DNA of 64,000 nucleotides, from NCBI RefSeq assembly GCF_000828475.1, contig NZ_AP014648.1:1302001-1366000 (forward strand). The letters are read 5' to 3'. The position numbers and the translations under genes were made by a program. Of this stretch, positions 33,801 to 41,085 are shown one piece after another. The DNA is from Methyloceanibacter caenitepidi. Its GTDB lineage: Bacteria; Pseudomonadota; Alphaproteobacteria; Rhizobiales; Methyloligellaceae. Below the pieces are notes generated by a model. That model ran no database searches. It was not told the DNA's origin and saw only the letters and a list, made by a program, of their open reading frames with translations. Each line of letters opens with the position of its first letter. Position 1 is the first letter of the stretch.

Positions 33801-36800
33801 CCGCGAATTTCACGCAAATCAGTGTCACCGGCGTCGGCGACGTACGAGGCATAGAGCTTGGGGACCTCGATGGAGATGGCGATCTCGACGCTGTCGTAGC
33901 CAACTACAATGGAAACAACTTGATCCTCTTCAATGATGGTTCGGGGAATTTCACCAATTCCGGTCAAGCCCTGCAAGCAGGTGGCGGGGACTACAGGAGC
34001 CTCCACGTCGCGCTCGGTGATATCGACAATGATGGCGACCTCGATGCCTATGTGGCCAATCACTCAAACCAGATAGACACGGTTTGGAAAAACGACGGCA
34101 GCGGCCAGTTCAGCCTCTTCACGTCATTGGGATTCGGATCGTCTGCTGATGCCCAATTCGGCGACCTGGACAATGATGGCGATCTCGACATCTATGTATC
34201 GACCTTCTCCGCCCAAGACCGCGTTCTGATAAACGACGGCACCGGCAATTTCACGCCAATCACCATTCAATATGGCAACACGGACAGCGATGGGTTGAGC
34301 CTCGGCGACATTGACCAAGACGGCTTTTCGGAAGATGCGGTCAAAGTCTTCCGCCTGCTCGACAACGACTCGGATCCGGATGGAGACGTCCTGAACATCG
34401 TATCTGTCGGGACAGGCGGTTTGAGCGCCAACGGCGCGGCCGTGTCGATTTCTGCCGACGGCAAAAGCGTCATCTACGATCCGACCGCATCCGCGACGCT
34501 CCAAGCGCTGACGGGCTCTGGCATCCTCGACCCAACAGCCGATCAAGTCGACGACACGTTTGAATACACAATCAGCGACGGAAACGGGAACTTCGACACG
34601 GCGACAGTGACCGTGCGCGTCGTGGGCGAGGACGAGACTCTCGGCGACATCGTCGCCGGCAATTCCACCGGCTTCTCAGGAGTCCAGTTTACCGGCGAAG
34701 GCATGGACGACCAGGCCGGCTACGTTTCGATGGCAGGCGACGTCAACGGCGACGGCTCCGCCGACTTCCTCATTGGCGCGCCGGGTAACGACGGCGCCGC
34801 CGGTGGAGATTCCGGTGCGACCTATCTTGTGTTCGGCGGTCAGGACTTCGCCAGCTTCGCCGACGCACAAGGCGAGATTGCCCTCGGCACGGTTGGTCAG
34901 GCCGGCGGTCCTCTGGGCGTCAAGCTGGAAGGGCCGGTGGCGGGCGATCGCGCGGGCGCAACCCTGTCGGGCGCCGGCGACGTGAACGGCGATGGTTTCG
35001 CCGACATCCTCGTGGGGGCGCCGGACACGAACGGCACGCAAGGGGCCGCCTATCTTCTTCTCGGCGGTCAGACCTTCACCGGCGATCTGGGTGACGTTGG
35101 CACGTCCTTGGACGGTGCGGCCTTCTCTGGAAATCTCGGCCTCGGCGGCGGCGGCGATCTTGCCGGGCACAACGTGTCGTCGGCCGGCGACATCAACGGC
35201 GACGGGATCGCGGACTTCGTTATCAACGCCCCACGCGCCGACGACAATCCGGATACCAGCGCGGGTGCGGCCTACGTGGTCTATGGCGGTCAGTCCGGAC
35301 TTAACAGTTCTGCGAGCCTCAACCTCAACGATGTCGGCGGGACCGTTCTGGGTTTTCGCCTGGTCGGTGAACAGAGCAGTGACTACGCTGGCAACACGGT
35401 GTCTTCCGCTGGCGACATCAACGGCGACGGCTTCGACGATCTGATCGTCAGCGCATTCCTTGGAGATGCGGATCATGGCACCGACCCGAATTCGAACGAG
35501 GGCGCGGCCTATGTCATCTTCGGCGGTCAGGGTCTCACGGGCACGCACAATCTCGCCGAGGTTGGCGCGTCTGGTCAGATCGAGGGCTTCAAGCTCAATG
35601 GCGTCGATCCTGGGGATCGTATCGGCGCGGTCGCCAACATCGGTGACATCAACGGCGACGGCATTGACGACATGGCCGTCAGTGCCCAGTACGCAGACAC
35701 ACCGGGTTCCGCCGGCGCGGACGGCGCCACCTATGTCATCTATGGCGACACTTCCCTACCGGTCACCGGCCCGCTGAACTTGGCCGATGTGGGCGGTTCC
35801 ATCGCCGGGTTTGAAATTCAGGGCGAGCTGACCCTCGGAACCTTGAACGGCGTTGCAGCGGCTGGCGATGTCAACGGCGACGGCATCGACGATTTCATCC
35901 TAGGCGCGCGCGGCTTTGGCGCCAGCGTCGGGCCGGACGCCAACATGGGTTCGGCGTATGTGATATTCGGCACATCAAGCGGACTTTCCGGCGACGTGCT
36001 GCTCTCGGACCTATCTGCCGACGGCTCCCTCAATGGGCTGGCTGGGTTCCAGCTCATCGGCGAGGCGGGAGACAACTATGCGGGGAACTCTGTCTCCGGC
36101 GCCGGCGACGTGAACGGAGACGGGTTCGACGATCTTCTGATCGGCGCCTTCAAGAACGACGACGGTGGCGGGGCCGATTCCGGCGCGGCCTATCTCGTCT
36201 TCGGCGGCGCCTTCGGCGCCAGTGCTGCACCCGTGGCGACGACCGGCACGAACGCGGCGGAAGTGCTGCTCGGCGGCGCAAGCGGCGACACGCTGAACGG
36301 CGGCGGCGGTGCGGACGTAATCCGCGCAGGAGCAGGCGACGATGTCTTGGGTGTGGCGGACCTGAGCTTCAAGAAGGTCGATGGCGGCTCGGGTGTGGAT
36401 ACGCTGGTGCTCACGGGCGAATTCCACACCCTCGACCTGACCGACCGCCAAATGGCGGCGAAGATCGAAGGCATCGAGCGTATCGATCTCACCGGCACCG
36501 ACATCAATACGCTGATCGTGGACCAGCTTGCCGTCTTCAACGAGACGCCCGCGGACAGCAGCGGCGTGCACATCCTGACGGTGGATGGCGATCCCGGCGA
36601 CACATTCGTGTTTGCAGAGTCGCAGTGGACGAACGCCGGCACCATTAGCGACGCGACAGGTACCTATGATCGCTTCGTCTTCGGCAATGCCGAGGTGCGC
36701 GTGAAGCAGGATGTTGCTGTCACGATCCCGCCCGTCGTCGTTAACGAGGGCGCGATGCAACAGCTGACGACAACGGCAACAGCAGGAACTGCGGGACTAA

Positions 36801-38527
36801 ACGCCTCTGCAGGTAACGACGGAGGAGACGGTTCACCAGGTACTGCAGGCTCGTCTGCGTCTGCAATTTACACCGATGCGATTGGCGAGGGCGGCGGCGG
36901 CATCGACAGTCTTCAATATTACGCAACTTCGCGCGGCCAAAGCGGCGGTCTGGGTGGTGTGGCAGGTACGCCTGGCTCCTCATTCTGGGATGTTACGTCT
37001 GTTACAACGAGTCCCGGTTACATAACTCGTACATATGATCCCCGCTTCGCCGCGGGCGACGGTGGGAATGGTGGGGTCGGGGGCGACGGCGGGGCGGCTC
37101 ACTCACAACTCCAAGGTACTTCCTTAGCTGCTCAGGCGAGCGATGACACGGTCACCCTGAGTGCCCAATCGGTTGGAGGCTCCGCAGGAAACGGACACTC
37201 CGGAGCAATCGCGGGAAATGGACTACAATCAGGCCAGGAACTGAACAACAATTTCGACTACAATACCAACGTATACAATGGCGGCTTGCATGGCGATGGC
37301 GGCGATGGCGGCAGCGGTGGTATTGGTGGCGATGCCCTATCGGAGGTCCAAGGGAATACGGCGAGCGGCGGAGAAAACGACGATACCTTGAGTCTTGACG
37401 CCAGGGCGTTTGGGGGCCCCGGCGGTTGGGGTGGTAATGGAGGCGGCTCCCGTGGAGATGCGCAAGGGGCAGGTGGCTACCTATCCCATGGTGGTGCGGG
37501 CGGTCGTGGCGGAGATGGCGGAGATGCGGCCGTCAGTGTCCTCGACAATACTCTGGAAGGGGACCAAGGACATGACCAACTCACAATCTTCGTATGGGCG
37601 TACGGTGGCGGCGGTGGAACTGGCGGCTCAGCATCGACTGGCGGTCATACCCACTACGATGACGAAACTTATACTGACAACGATGTTGCCTACTTCTTCG
37701 GTGCCGCTGGCGACGGCGGCGATGGCGGGGACGGCGGCGATGCGTCTGTCTTGGTTGACGGCAACGAGTTGCTGGGTGGCTTCGGCAACGACAATTTGTC
37801 AATAGATGTCACGGCTACGGCCGGCGCTGGCGGTTCGGGTGGAACGTCTGATCCCGGATACAGCAGCGGAACCGTCGCAGGGTTGGAGGTCGAAGGGACC
37901 GCCTATGTGATTGGGACGGCGGGTGCCGATGGCGCCAATGGCGCGCAAGGTACGGCCAACGTCAGTGTCACCAACAACACGCTAAGTGGTGGCGATGGCG
38001 ACGATTCGATCTCGCTTTCCATATCAACCAACGCAACAGGCACCTTCGTCGTGTCCGGGAACACGGTCGACGGCGGCGCCAACTTCGATACGTTCGACCT
38101 CAGTGGTGTCGATCGAAGCGCGGACATCGACCTCGACGCAGGTACTTTCTCTATAGACGCATCCGGCGCCAATACGATCGTCAGGGTCGAGAGCATCAAA
38201 GGAACGTCGGCAGACGATACGATCGGCGGTTCTGCGGCGAATGAGACATTCGATGGCGGTATCGGTAACGACACTCTGACCGGGGGTCAGGGCGCCGACA
38301 CGTTCCATTTCGATGCAGGCTTTGGGCAGGACACGATAGTCGACTTTACGCCCGACGAGGATCTGATCGAATTCGCCTCAGGGCTGTTCGTGGATCAAGC
38401 GGCAGTTCTCGCGGCGACTGCGGACGATGGTCTCGGCAACACAGTCGTTGCGCTCGATGCGAACAACACCGTCACGCTGGAGGGCGTGTTGAAAGCCCAG
38501 CTCGATCAAGACGATTTCGTCGTTTGA
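27854..38527 (+). CDS. Giant secreted RTX/VCBS/cadherin/FG-GAP protein (3,557 aa)
   Basis: Likely cargo of the adjacent type I exporter; probably a surface adhesin or matrix protein folding on external calcium. The ATG at 27854 has AAGGAG upstream. In order: 25 RTX nonapeptides (residues 26-250); a cadherin-like segment (FTDPDDTANGVEFTVSNLTA); five VCBS-type units (from ~425), three carrying an extra ~140-residue domain (ITSS..LDLD..MELTITAEL); three near-identical 97-residue cadherin repeats (1519-1809); seven DxDxDGxxD repeats (~1860-2160); a linker; seven integrin-like FG-GAP repeats (GDVNGDG, ~2290-2790); a Gly-rich region (~2970-3370); and a short C-terminal RTX block (GGIGNDTLTGGQGADTF) with FVV at the end as secretion signal. 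No catalytic motif is seen. Confidence 0.92.
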   Translation: MPRIFHKGTSRNDRLLGLGVSDVILGKGGNDLIRGRSGNDKLLGDSGNDKLYGESGHDELYGGSGNDRLTGGTGNDKLYGGSGNDKLYGGSGNDRLSGGSGNDKLYGGSGNDKLYGGAGNNRLYGASGNDYLSGSSGNDKLYGGGGNDRLIGGAGNDYLVGSSGHDTIYGGSGNDRLYGGSGSDQLFGSSGNDKLYGGSGNDRLYGGSGHDQLSGGSGNDKLYGGSGNDRLLGGSGDNELRGGSGVDTAVFSRAYGDYDFQQDGNFLRVTGPEGSTLVAGDVEILQFADRSVDLRNTSPLNQPPVLIGDLAATLEAGTAYVLTAADLGFTDPDDTANGVEFTVSNLTANLKVQLDGADASSFTAQDIAEGKVTLIHDGSATSSAGFGVTVEDGNEDGSAPPAPVAFNVTVTAPNEMPDITVGSSDSASADFIETDTPRTASGTLTVTDINTTDSVNASVGASVTVGGTAAGDASQPSEQDLLAMFSLTSANPVIGSSDTTGTIGWAFDSGTEAFDYLEEGETLELTYTVEVSDGEGGTDSQDVTIAVTGTDDDGTPDIYITSSVLDLDNMELTITAELDDFTHTGGPFDVSIFFGIQNASNGEGDTATSTPTTFNGIPTGSPNPVPGDLTELLIREAILDTAANTIEIRALAANFTSATQLEDWFVTIGFQNFAEGESAQSSGVPLQELVDTGTDISLEDGDSASADLIETDNPRTASGTLTVTDRVLSDEVTASLGTSVTVGGTAAGDASQPSEQDLLAMFSLTSLNPIISGSNVTGTIGWEFDSGTEAFDYLEEGETLELTYTVQAADSEGPSDTQDVTITITGTDDDGTPDIYITSSKLDLDTMELTITAELDDFNHTSFASDYSISFALVNDENGENAAKSTAPTMFNGSVVSTLDPIAGDFTELLVREVILDTNANTLEISALAANFTGATQLEDWFVSVSLQNLIWGDAASSSGVPLQELIDTGTDISVEDGDSASADLIETDNPRTASGTLTVTDRVLSDEVTASLGTSVTVGGTAAGDASQPSEQDLLAMFSLTSLNPIISGSNVTGTIGWAFDSGAEAFDYLEEGETLELTYTVMAADSEGPSDTQDITITITGTDDDGAPDIYITSSVLDLDAMELTITAELDDFNHTASQFDYVVSLALSSTYTGEFSLDFADPTAFNGAVVSTPNPVPGTSIPELHIKEAVLDTNNNTLEIVAIAANFTNSLEDWEVVLGLENATAGESNASSAVVQDVFSSGTDIFLDTGDSQSASLAETDNGLTASGTLTARDLQLSDVVNAAPGATVTVQGTGAGSPSQPTQQELLNMFSLTSTNPIIQGAATTGTIGWAFDSLSEAFDYLADGQTLALVYTVEAADGSEQAASANVIVTINGTDDDPDITVETGNSASADLIETDNGRTATGTLTVTDLDVIDQVTASVGTTVIVGGTAAGDASQPAEQDLLNMFSLASTNPVIANDATTGTIGWSFDSGTEAFNYLDDGETLELTYTVVASDGDGPTDSQDVTITITGTNDAPVFTSSDGPSVAENTQSVVTLAATDVDTVGGPVTFSITGGADAALFEIVSGNQLQFKTAPDFENDPHAYEVEVTASDGTNTTPQTINVTLTDRNDNAPVFTSSDGPSVAENTQSVVTLAATDADPVGGPVTFSITGGADAALFEIVSGNQLQFKAAPDFENDPHAYEVEVTASDGTNTTPQTINVTLTDRNDNAPVFTSSDGPSVAENTQSVVTLAATDADTVGGPVTFSITGGADAALFEIVSGNQLQFKTAPDFENDPHAYEVEVTASDGTNTTPQTINVTLTDVAEGAAPVATDDTFLGDLDAFVSTTGGGAPTLSFVNNGDGEFSLRQTPGNDHGVHAELADFDEDGDLDAVVAAFGGNALYINQNGAFSGPLTTLGGANSRHVSVADLNGDSHLDVVFANENDGNYVFLGNGDGTFAQTTSMSGGSTALALGDIDGDGDPDALLANSNLGVFINQGVHSANFTQISVTGVGDVRGIELGDLDGDGDLDAVVANYNGNNLILFNDGSGNFTNSGQALQAGGGDYRSLHVALGDIDNDGDLDAYVANHSNQIDTVWKNDGSGQFSLFTSLGFGSSADAQFGDLDNDGDLDIYVSTFSAQDRVLINDGTGNFTPITIQYGNTDSDGLSLGDIDQDGFSEDAVKVFRLLDNDSDPDGDVLNIVSVGTGGLSANGAAVSISADGKSVIYDPTASATLQALTGSGILDPTADQVDDTFEYTISDGNGNFDTATVTVRVVGEDETLGDIVAGNSTGFSGVQFTGEGMDDQAGYVSMAGDVNGDGSADFLIGAPGNDGAAGGDSGATYLVFGGQDFASFADAQGEIALGTVGQAGGPLGVKLEGPVAGDRAGATLSGAGDVNGDGFADILVGAPDTNGTQGAAYLLLGGQTFTGDLGDVGTSLDGAAFSGNLGLGGGGDLAGHNVSSAGDINGDGIADFVINAPRADDNPDTSAGAAYVVYGGQSGLNSSASLNLNDVGGTVLGFRLVGEQSSDYAGNTVSSAGDINGDGFDDLIVSAFLGDADHGTDPNSNEGAAYVIFGGQGLTGTHNLAEVGASGQIEGFKLNGVDPGDRIGAVANIGDINGDGIDDMAVSAQYADTPGSAGADGATYVIYGDTSLPVTGPLNLADVGGSIAGFEIQGELTLGTLNGVAAAGDVNGDGIDDFILGARGFGASVGPDANMGSAYVIFGTSSGLSGDVLLSDLSADGSLNGLAGFQLIGEAGDNYAGNSVSGAGDVNGDGFDDLLIGAFKNDDGGGADSGAAYLVFGGAFGASAAPVATTGTNAAEVLLGGASGDTLNGGGGADVIRAGAGDDVLGVADLSFKKVDGGSGVDTLVLTGEFHTLDLTDRQMAAKIEGIERIDLTGTDINTLIVDQLAVFNETPADSSGVHILTVDGDPGDTFVFAESQWTNAGTISDATGTYDRFVFGNAEVRVKQDVAVTIPPVVVNEGAMQQLTTTATAGTAGLNASAGNDGGDGSPGTAGSSASAIYTDAIGEGGGGIDSLQYYATSRGQSGGLGGVAGTPGSSFWDVTSVTTSPGYITRTYDPRFAAGDGGNGGVGGDGGAAHSQLQGTSLAAQASDDTVTLSAQSVGGSAGNGHSGAIAGNGLQSGQELNNNFDYNTNVYNGGLHGDGGDGGSGGIGGDALSEVQGNTASGGENDDTLSLDARAFGGPGGWGGNGGGSRGDAQGAGGYLSHGGAGGRGGDGGDAAVSVLDNTLEGDQGHDQLTIFVWAYGGGGGTGGSASTGGHTHYDDETYTDNDVAYFFGAAGDGGDGGDGGDASVLVDGNELLGGFGNDNLSIDVTATAGAGGSGGTSDPGYSSGTVAGLEVEGTAYVIGTAGADGANGAQGTANVSVTNNTLSGGDGDDSISLSISTNATGTFVVSGNTVDGGANFDTFDLSGVDRSADIDLDAGTFSIDASGANTIVRVESIKGTSADDTIGGSAANETFDGGIGNDTLTGGQGADTFHFDAGFGQDTIVDFTPDEDLIEFASGLFVDQAAVLAATADDGLGNTVVALDANNTVTLEGVLKAQLDQDDFVV
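27929..28603 (+). repeat. 25 tandem 27-bp RTX repeats
   Basis: Each 27-bp unit encodes GGSGNDKLY or a close variant, the calcium-binding beta-roll motif. Units are highly similar at DNA level (for example GGCGGAAGCGGAAACGACAA recurs). Having a long RTX block at the N-terminus is less common than the usual C-terminal placement. Confidence 0.9.
29126..31612 (+). repeat. Three tandem ~830-bp modules inside the RTX gene
   Basis: Modules start at 29126, 29957 and 30788 (831 bp apart) and the third ends at 31612. Each encodes a VCBS-like unit (DSASADxIETDxPRTASGTL through EAFDYLEEGETLELTYTV) and a domain starting PDIYITSSxLDLDxMELTIT. Modules 2 and 3 are the most alike. Two further VCBS units follow at 31613 and 32024, the first of these also preceded by the extra domain of module 3. 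Confidence 0.82.
32408..33280 (+). repeat. Three near-identical 291-bp cadherin-type repeats
   Basis: Units start at 32408, 32699 and 32990. Each encodes APVFTSSDGPSVAENTQSVV, then FSITGGADAALFEIVSGNQL and YEVEVTASDGTNTTPQTINV. They differ by only a few bases each, which indicates very recent duplication or gene conversion and could hinder assembly. Confidence 0.92.
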
Positions 38528-38548
38528 CTCGAACTCGGGAGGTGGCGC

Positions 38549-39775
38549 TCATTTCTCCAGCGGAATGCCCAGCGCCAGCACGCTTTTGACGAGTTCCGCC
38601 TGGCGGCGCGCGCCGGTCTTGCTCATCACGGACTTGAGCTGTTGGCGCACAGTCTCCAATGAGCGGTCTCTCTTCCCGGCGATCTCTTTCAGAGTGAGCC
38701 CCGCAGCCAGATCCCTGGCGATCTTCGCCTCGGCCTGGGTGAGGCCGAAGATGCGCTGCAGGTGCTCCGTGGTCGTTTCGTACGACTTTTGCGGATCAGT
38801 CAAGAAGACGGCCACGCGGAGCTGGCTCGACAGCCATGGGCCGGCGTCCGGCGAGCCTGCGGCGGGAGAACAGATCGTCGCGAGTATCGGCGGTGAATCC
38901 CGGCGCGCGAGCGTCAGCTGAAGGACCTTGCCGCCATCCTCCTGCCGAGTCTCGGCCGCTACTTTCCGGATCGCCTGCGCCAGCGCTGTCGCGGTTTCGG
39001 GCTCTGAGTGGGACGCCCTGCCATTGGAGCGGCAAATGCCATCCTCGGAATCGAGCAACTCCGTCGCGGACCGGTTGGCAAAGAGAATCTCTCCAGTGGT
39101 ATTCGTGAAGAGCGTTGCCAATGCCAGGTCGTCGAACGCATTCTCAAGCTGGCGAGATTTGATCTCGCTGCTCACAAGGCGGCCATAGACGTCAGCCGCG
39201 CGGCGCAGATGCGGCATTAATAGCTGAAACCGGTCGACATCCGTTTGCGTGAAGGGCGGGTCGTCGGGTCCGCGATAGACCCCGACGCTGAACATCGTCC
39301 CGAGATCCTCGCTGACAATCGTGACCAGCAAGCTGAACTCCAAGCCGTATGGCTTGAAAAGGTCCTGGTACATCGGTGAGCGGTGCCACTCACTCTCCGT
39401 CACGATCTGCCGGCAATGAACAGGCTTGTTGACGTGACGTGGAAAATAGCGGCGGGGGCGGGGATCTACCTCGGGCCCGTAGTTTCCGTAGGCCAGGTAG
39501 TCTTCCTTCGCAGCCTCGGTGAAACCGTAGCCGAACCAGAGGTAGTGCTCAAATTGTCCGGCTGCTGTTTGCAAATGCATCGAGGCAAAGGGGGCAGCGA
39601 ACCATTCGGTCATGACCTTCAGAGCAGTCTCCCAACGGCCAGGCTGTAATACCGCATCGTAAAAAAGTGGCGTGATGCGAAGTGCGGACTCGTAGTCTGC
39701 CTCGGAGAGTGTGGGATCATCGACAATATTTGTGTCCACGTCCAAAGCGCCCCCGGTTTGCCTGCGCGCTGTCAT
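38549..39775 (-). CDS. LuxR-family regulator, 408 aa (tandem copy 2)
   Basis: Transcription regulator with a C-terminal LuxR helix-turn-helix: FGLTQAEAKIARDLAAGLTL, KEIAGKRDRSLETVRQQLKS and VMSKTGARRQAELVKSVLAL. The N-terminal ~200 residues (ITPLFYDAVLQPGRWETALK onward) and a PAS-like middle (LATLFTNTTGEILFANRSAT) are typical of large alphaproteobacterial HTH regulators with unknown ligand. It is a paralogue of the gene at 39772-40959; the stop of that gene and the ATG here overlap by 4 bases (ATGA), so they are co-translated. It converges with the giant RTX gene 21 bases away and probably regulates it or the secretion genes (inferred). Confidence 0.87.
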   Translation of the reverse strand: MTARRQTGGALDVDTNIVDDPTLSEADYESALRITPLFYDAVLQPGRWETALKVMTEWFAAPFASMHLQTAAGQFEHYLWFGYGFTEAAKEDYLAYGNYGPEVDPRPRRYFPRHVNKPVHCRQIVTESEWHRSPMYQDLFKPYGLEFSLLVTIVSEDLGTMFSVGVYRGPDDPPFTQTDVDRFQLLMPHLRRAADVYGRLVSSEIKSRQLENAFDDLALATLFTNTTGEILFANRSATELLDSEDGICRSNGRASHSEPETATALAQAIRKVAAETRQEDGGKVLQLTLARRDSPPILATICSPAAGSPDAGPWLSSQLRVAVFLTDPQKSYETTTEHLQRIFGLTQAEAKIARDLAAGLTLKEIAGKRDRSLETVRQQLKSVMSKTGARRQAELVKSVLALGIPLEK

Positions 39776-40959
39776 TGTTCCAGCGGAACGCCCAGGGCAA
39801 GCACGCTCTTTACGAGTTCCGCCTGTCGTCGCGCACCGGTCTTGCTCATCACGGATTTGAGCTGCTGGCGGACCGTCTCCAGTGCGCGGCCTCTCTTTCC
39901 GGCGATCTCCTTCAGAGTGAGCCCCGCAGTCAGATCCTTGGCAATCTCCGCCTCGGTTTGTGTGAGGCCGAAGATTCGTTGCAGATGCTCCGTGGTCGTC
40001 TCGTAGGATTTCTGTGGGTCGGTCAGGAAGATCGCAACGCGGAGCTGACTGGACAGGTAAGGAGGCGACTCGGGCGAAGAAGACGCAAGGGAACAGACTG
40101 TTGCTAGCAGCGGCGTTTGTTCGGCGCGAGGCAAGGTCAGGTGCGTCACGCGTCCTCCGCCACCAAACTGTGTGCTGGCCGATATCTCGCGAATATCTCG
40201 CTTCAATTGGGATGCGATGCCGGGATCGCGATGAGCAAGCTGACCTCCGCCCTGGAAGAGCCCATCTCCGGCGTCCAGCAACTGGTTTGCCGCATGATTG
40301 GCAAAGAGAATTCGACCGGACGTATCGGTAAAGATCGTCGCGAGCGCCAAGTCTTCGAAAGCGTTCTCAAGCTGACGCGACTTGAGTTCGCTGCCGACAA
40401 GCCGCGCATAGACCTCGGCGGCCCGGCGCAAATGGGGAACCAAAAGTTGAAACTTTTCGACATCGACTTGCGAGAAGGCCGGGCCTTCGGGACCGCGATA
40501 CACGCCAATCGAAAGGTGCGTATCGAGCCCTTCGTGCTGGATGGAGATGCATATGTCATGGTCCAAGCCATGCGGCTCGAATAGATCCTTATAGGTCGGA
40601 GACTTGTGCCACTCTTCGGCAGATACGAGGTCTCGGTTGGGCACGGGCCGATTGATATATCTTGTGTAAGCGCCCACGCGCGGGTCGACGTCGGGCCCGT
40701 AGCGACCATAGGTCAGGTAGGCTTGGACAGCCTCTTCGCTCAATCCGTAGCTGTACATGAGGTAGTGCGGTTCGCGGGTCCCGCCTTCACTCATGAGACC
40801 AAGGCTATTGAAGTGAACAGTCGCGGCGACCGCCGGCGCGAAGAACTCACATATCGCTTTCAATGCCTCTCGCCAGCGGGTCGGTTCCAGAACCGCGTCG
40901 TAGAACAAAGGCGTGATGCGAAGCGCAGCCTTAATGTGATCTGGCGTAATACTAGGCAA
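39772..40959 (-). CDS. LuxR-family regulator, 395 aa (tandem copy 1)
   Basis: Same architecture as its neighbour: N-terminal unknown domain (ALRITPLFYDAVLEPTRWRE), PAS-like segment (LATIFTDTSGRILFANHAAN) and C-terminal LuxR DNA-binding domain (FGLTQTEAEIAKDLTAGLTL, then ETVRQQLKSVMSKTGARRQA). The last ~100 residues are almost identical to copy 2 while the N-terminal halves differ more, suggesting duplication with different input sensing. It is transcribed first of the pair, from a promoter in the 126-base divergent gap it shares with the outer-membrane protein gene at 41086. Confidence 0.87.
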   Translation of the reverse strand: MPSITPDHIKAALRITPLFYDAVLEPTRWREALKAICEFFAPAVAATVHFNSLGLMSEGGTREPHYLMYSYGLSEEAVQAYLTYGRYGPDVDPRVGAYTRYINRPVPNRDLVSAEEWHKSPTYKDLFEPHGLDHDICISIQHEGLDTHLSIGVYRGPEGPAFSQVDVEKFQLLVPHLRRAAEVYARLVGSELKSRQLENAFEDLALATIFTDTSGRILFANHAANQLLDAGDGLFQGGGQLAHRDPGIASQLKRDIREISASTQFGGGGRVTHLTLPRAEQTPLLATVCSLASSSPESPPYLSSQLRVAIFLTDPQKSYETTTEHLQRIFGLTQTEAEIAKDLTAGLTLKEIAGKRGRALETVRQQLKSVMSKTGARRQAELVKSVLALGVPLEQ

Positions 40960-41085
40960 AACCCTATTTGCACTCCGAAAATCTGTGCACTGCGGCCAAT
41001 CGGTCGCAGAGCGCCAATATATTCTGGCCCGCCCTGAAACAATCCTATGTTTAGTCTATGACATCCAATTTAGACGTGTAAAGAT

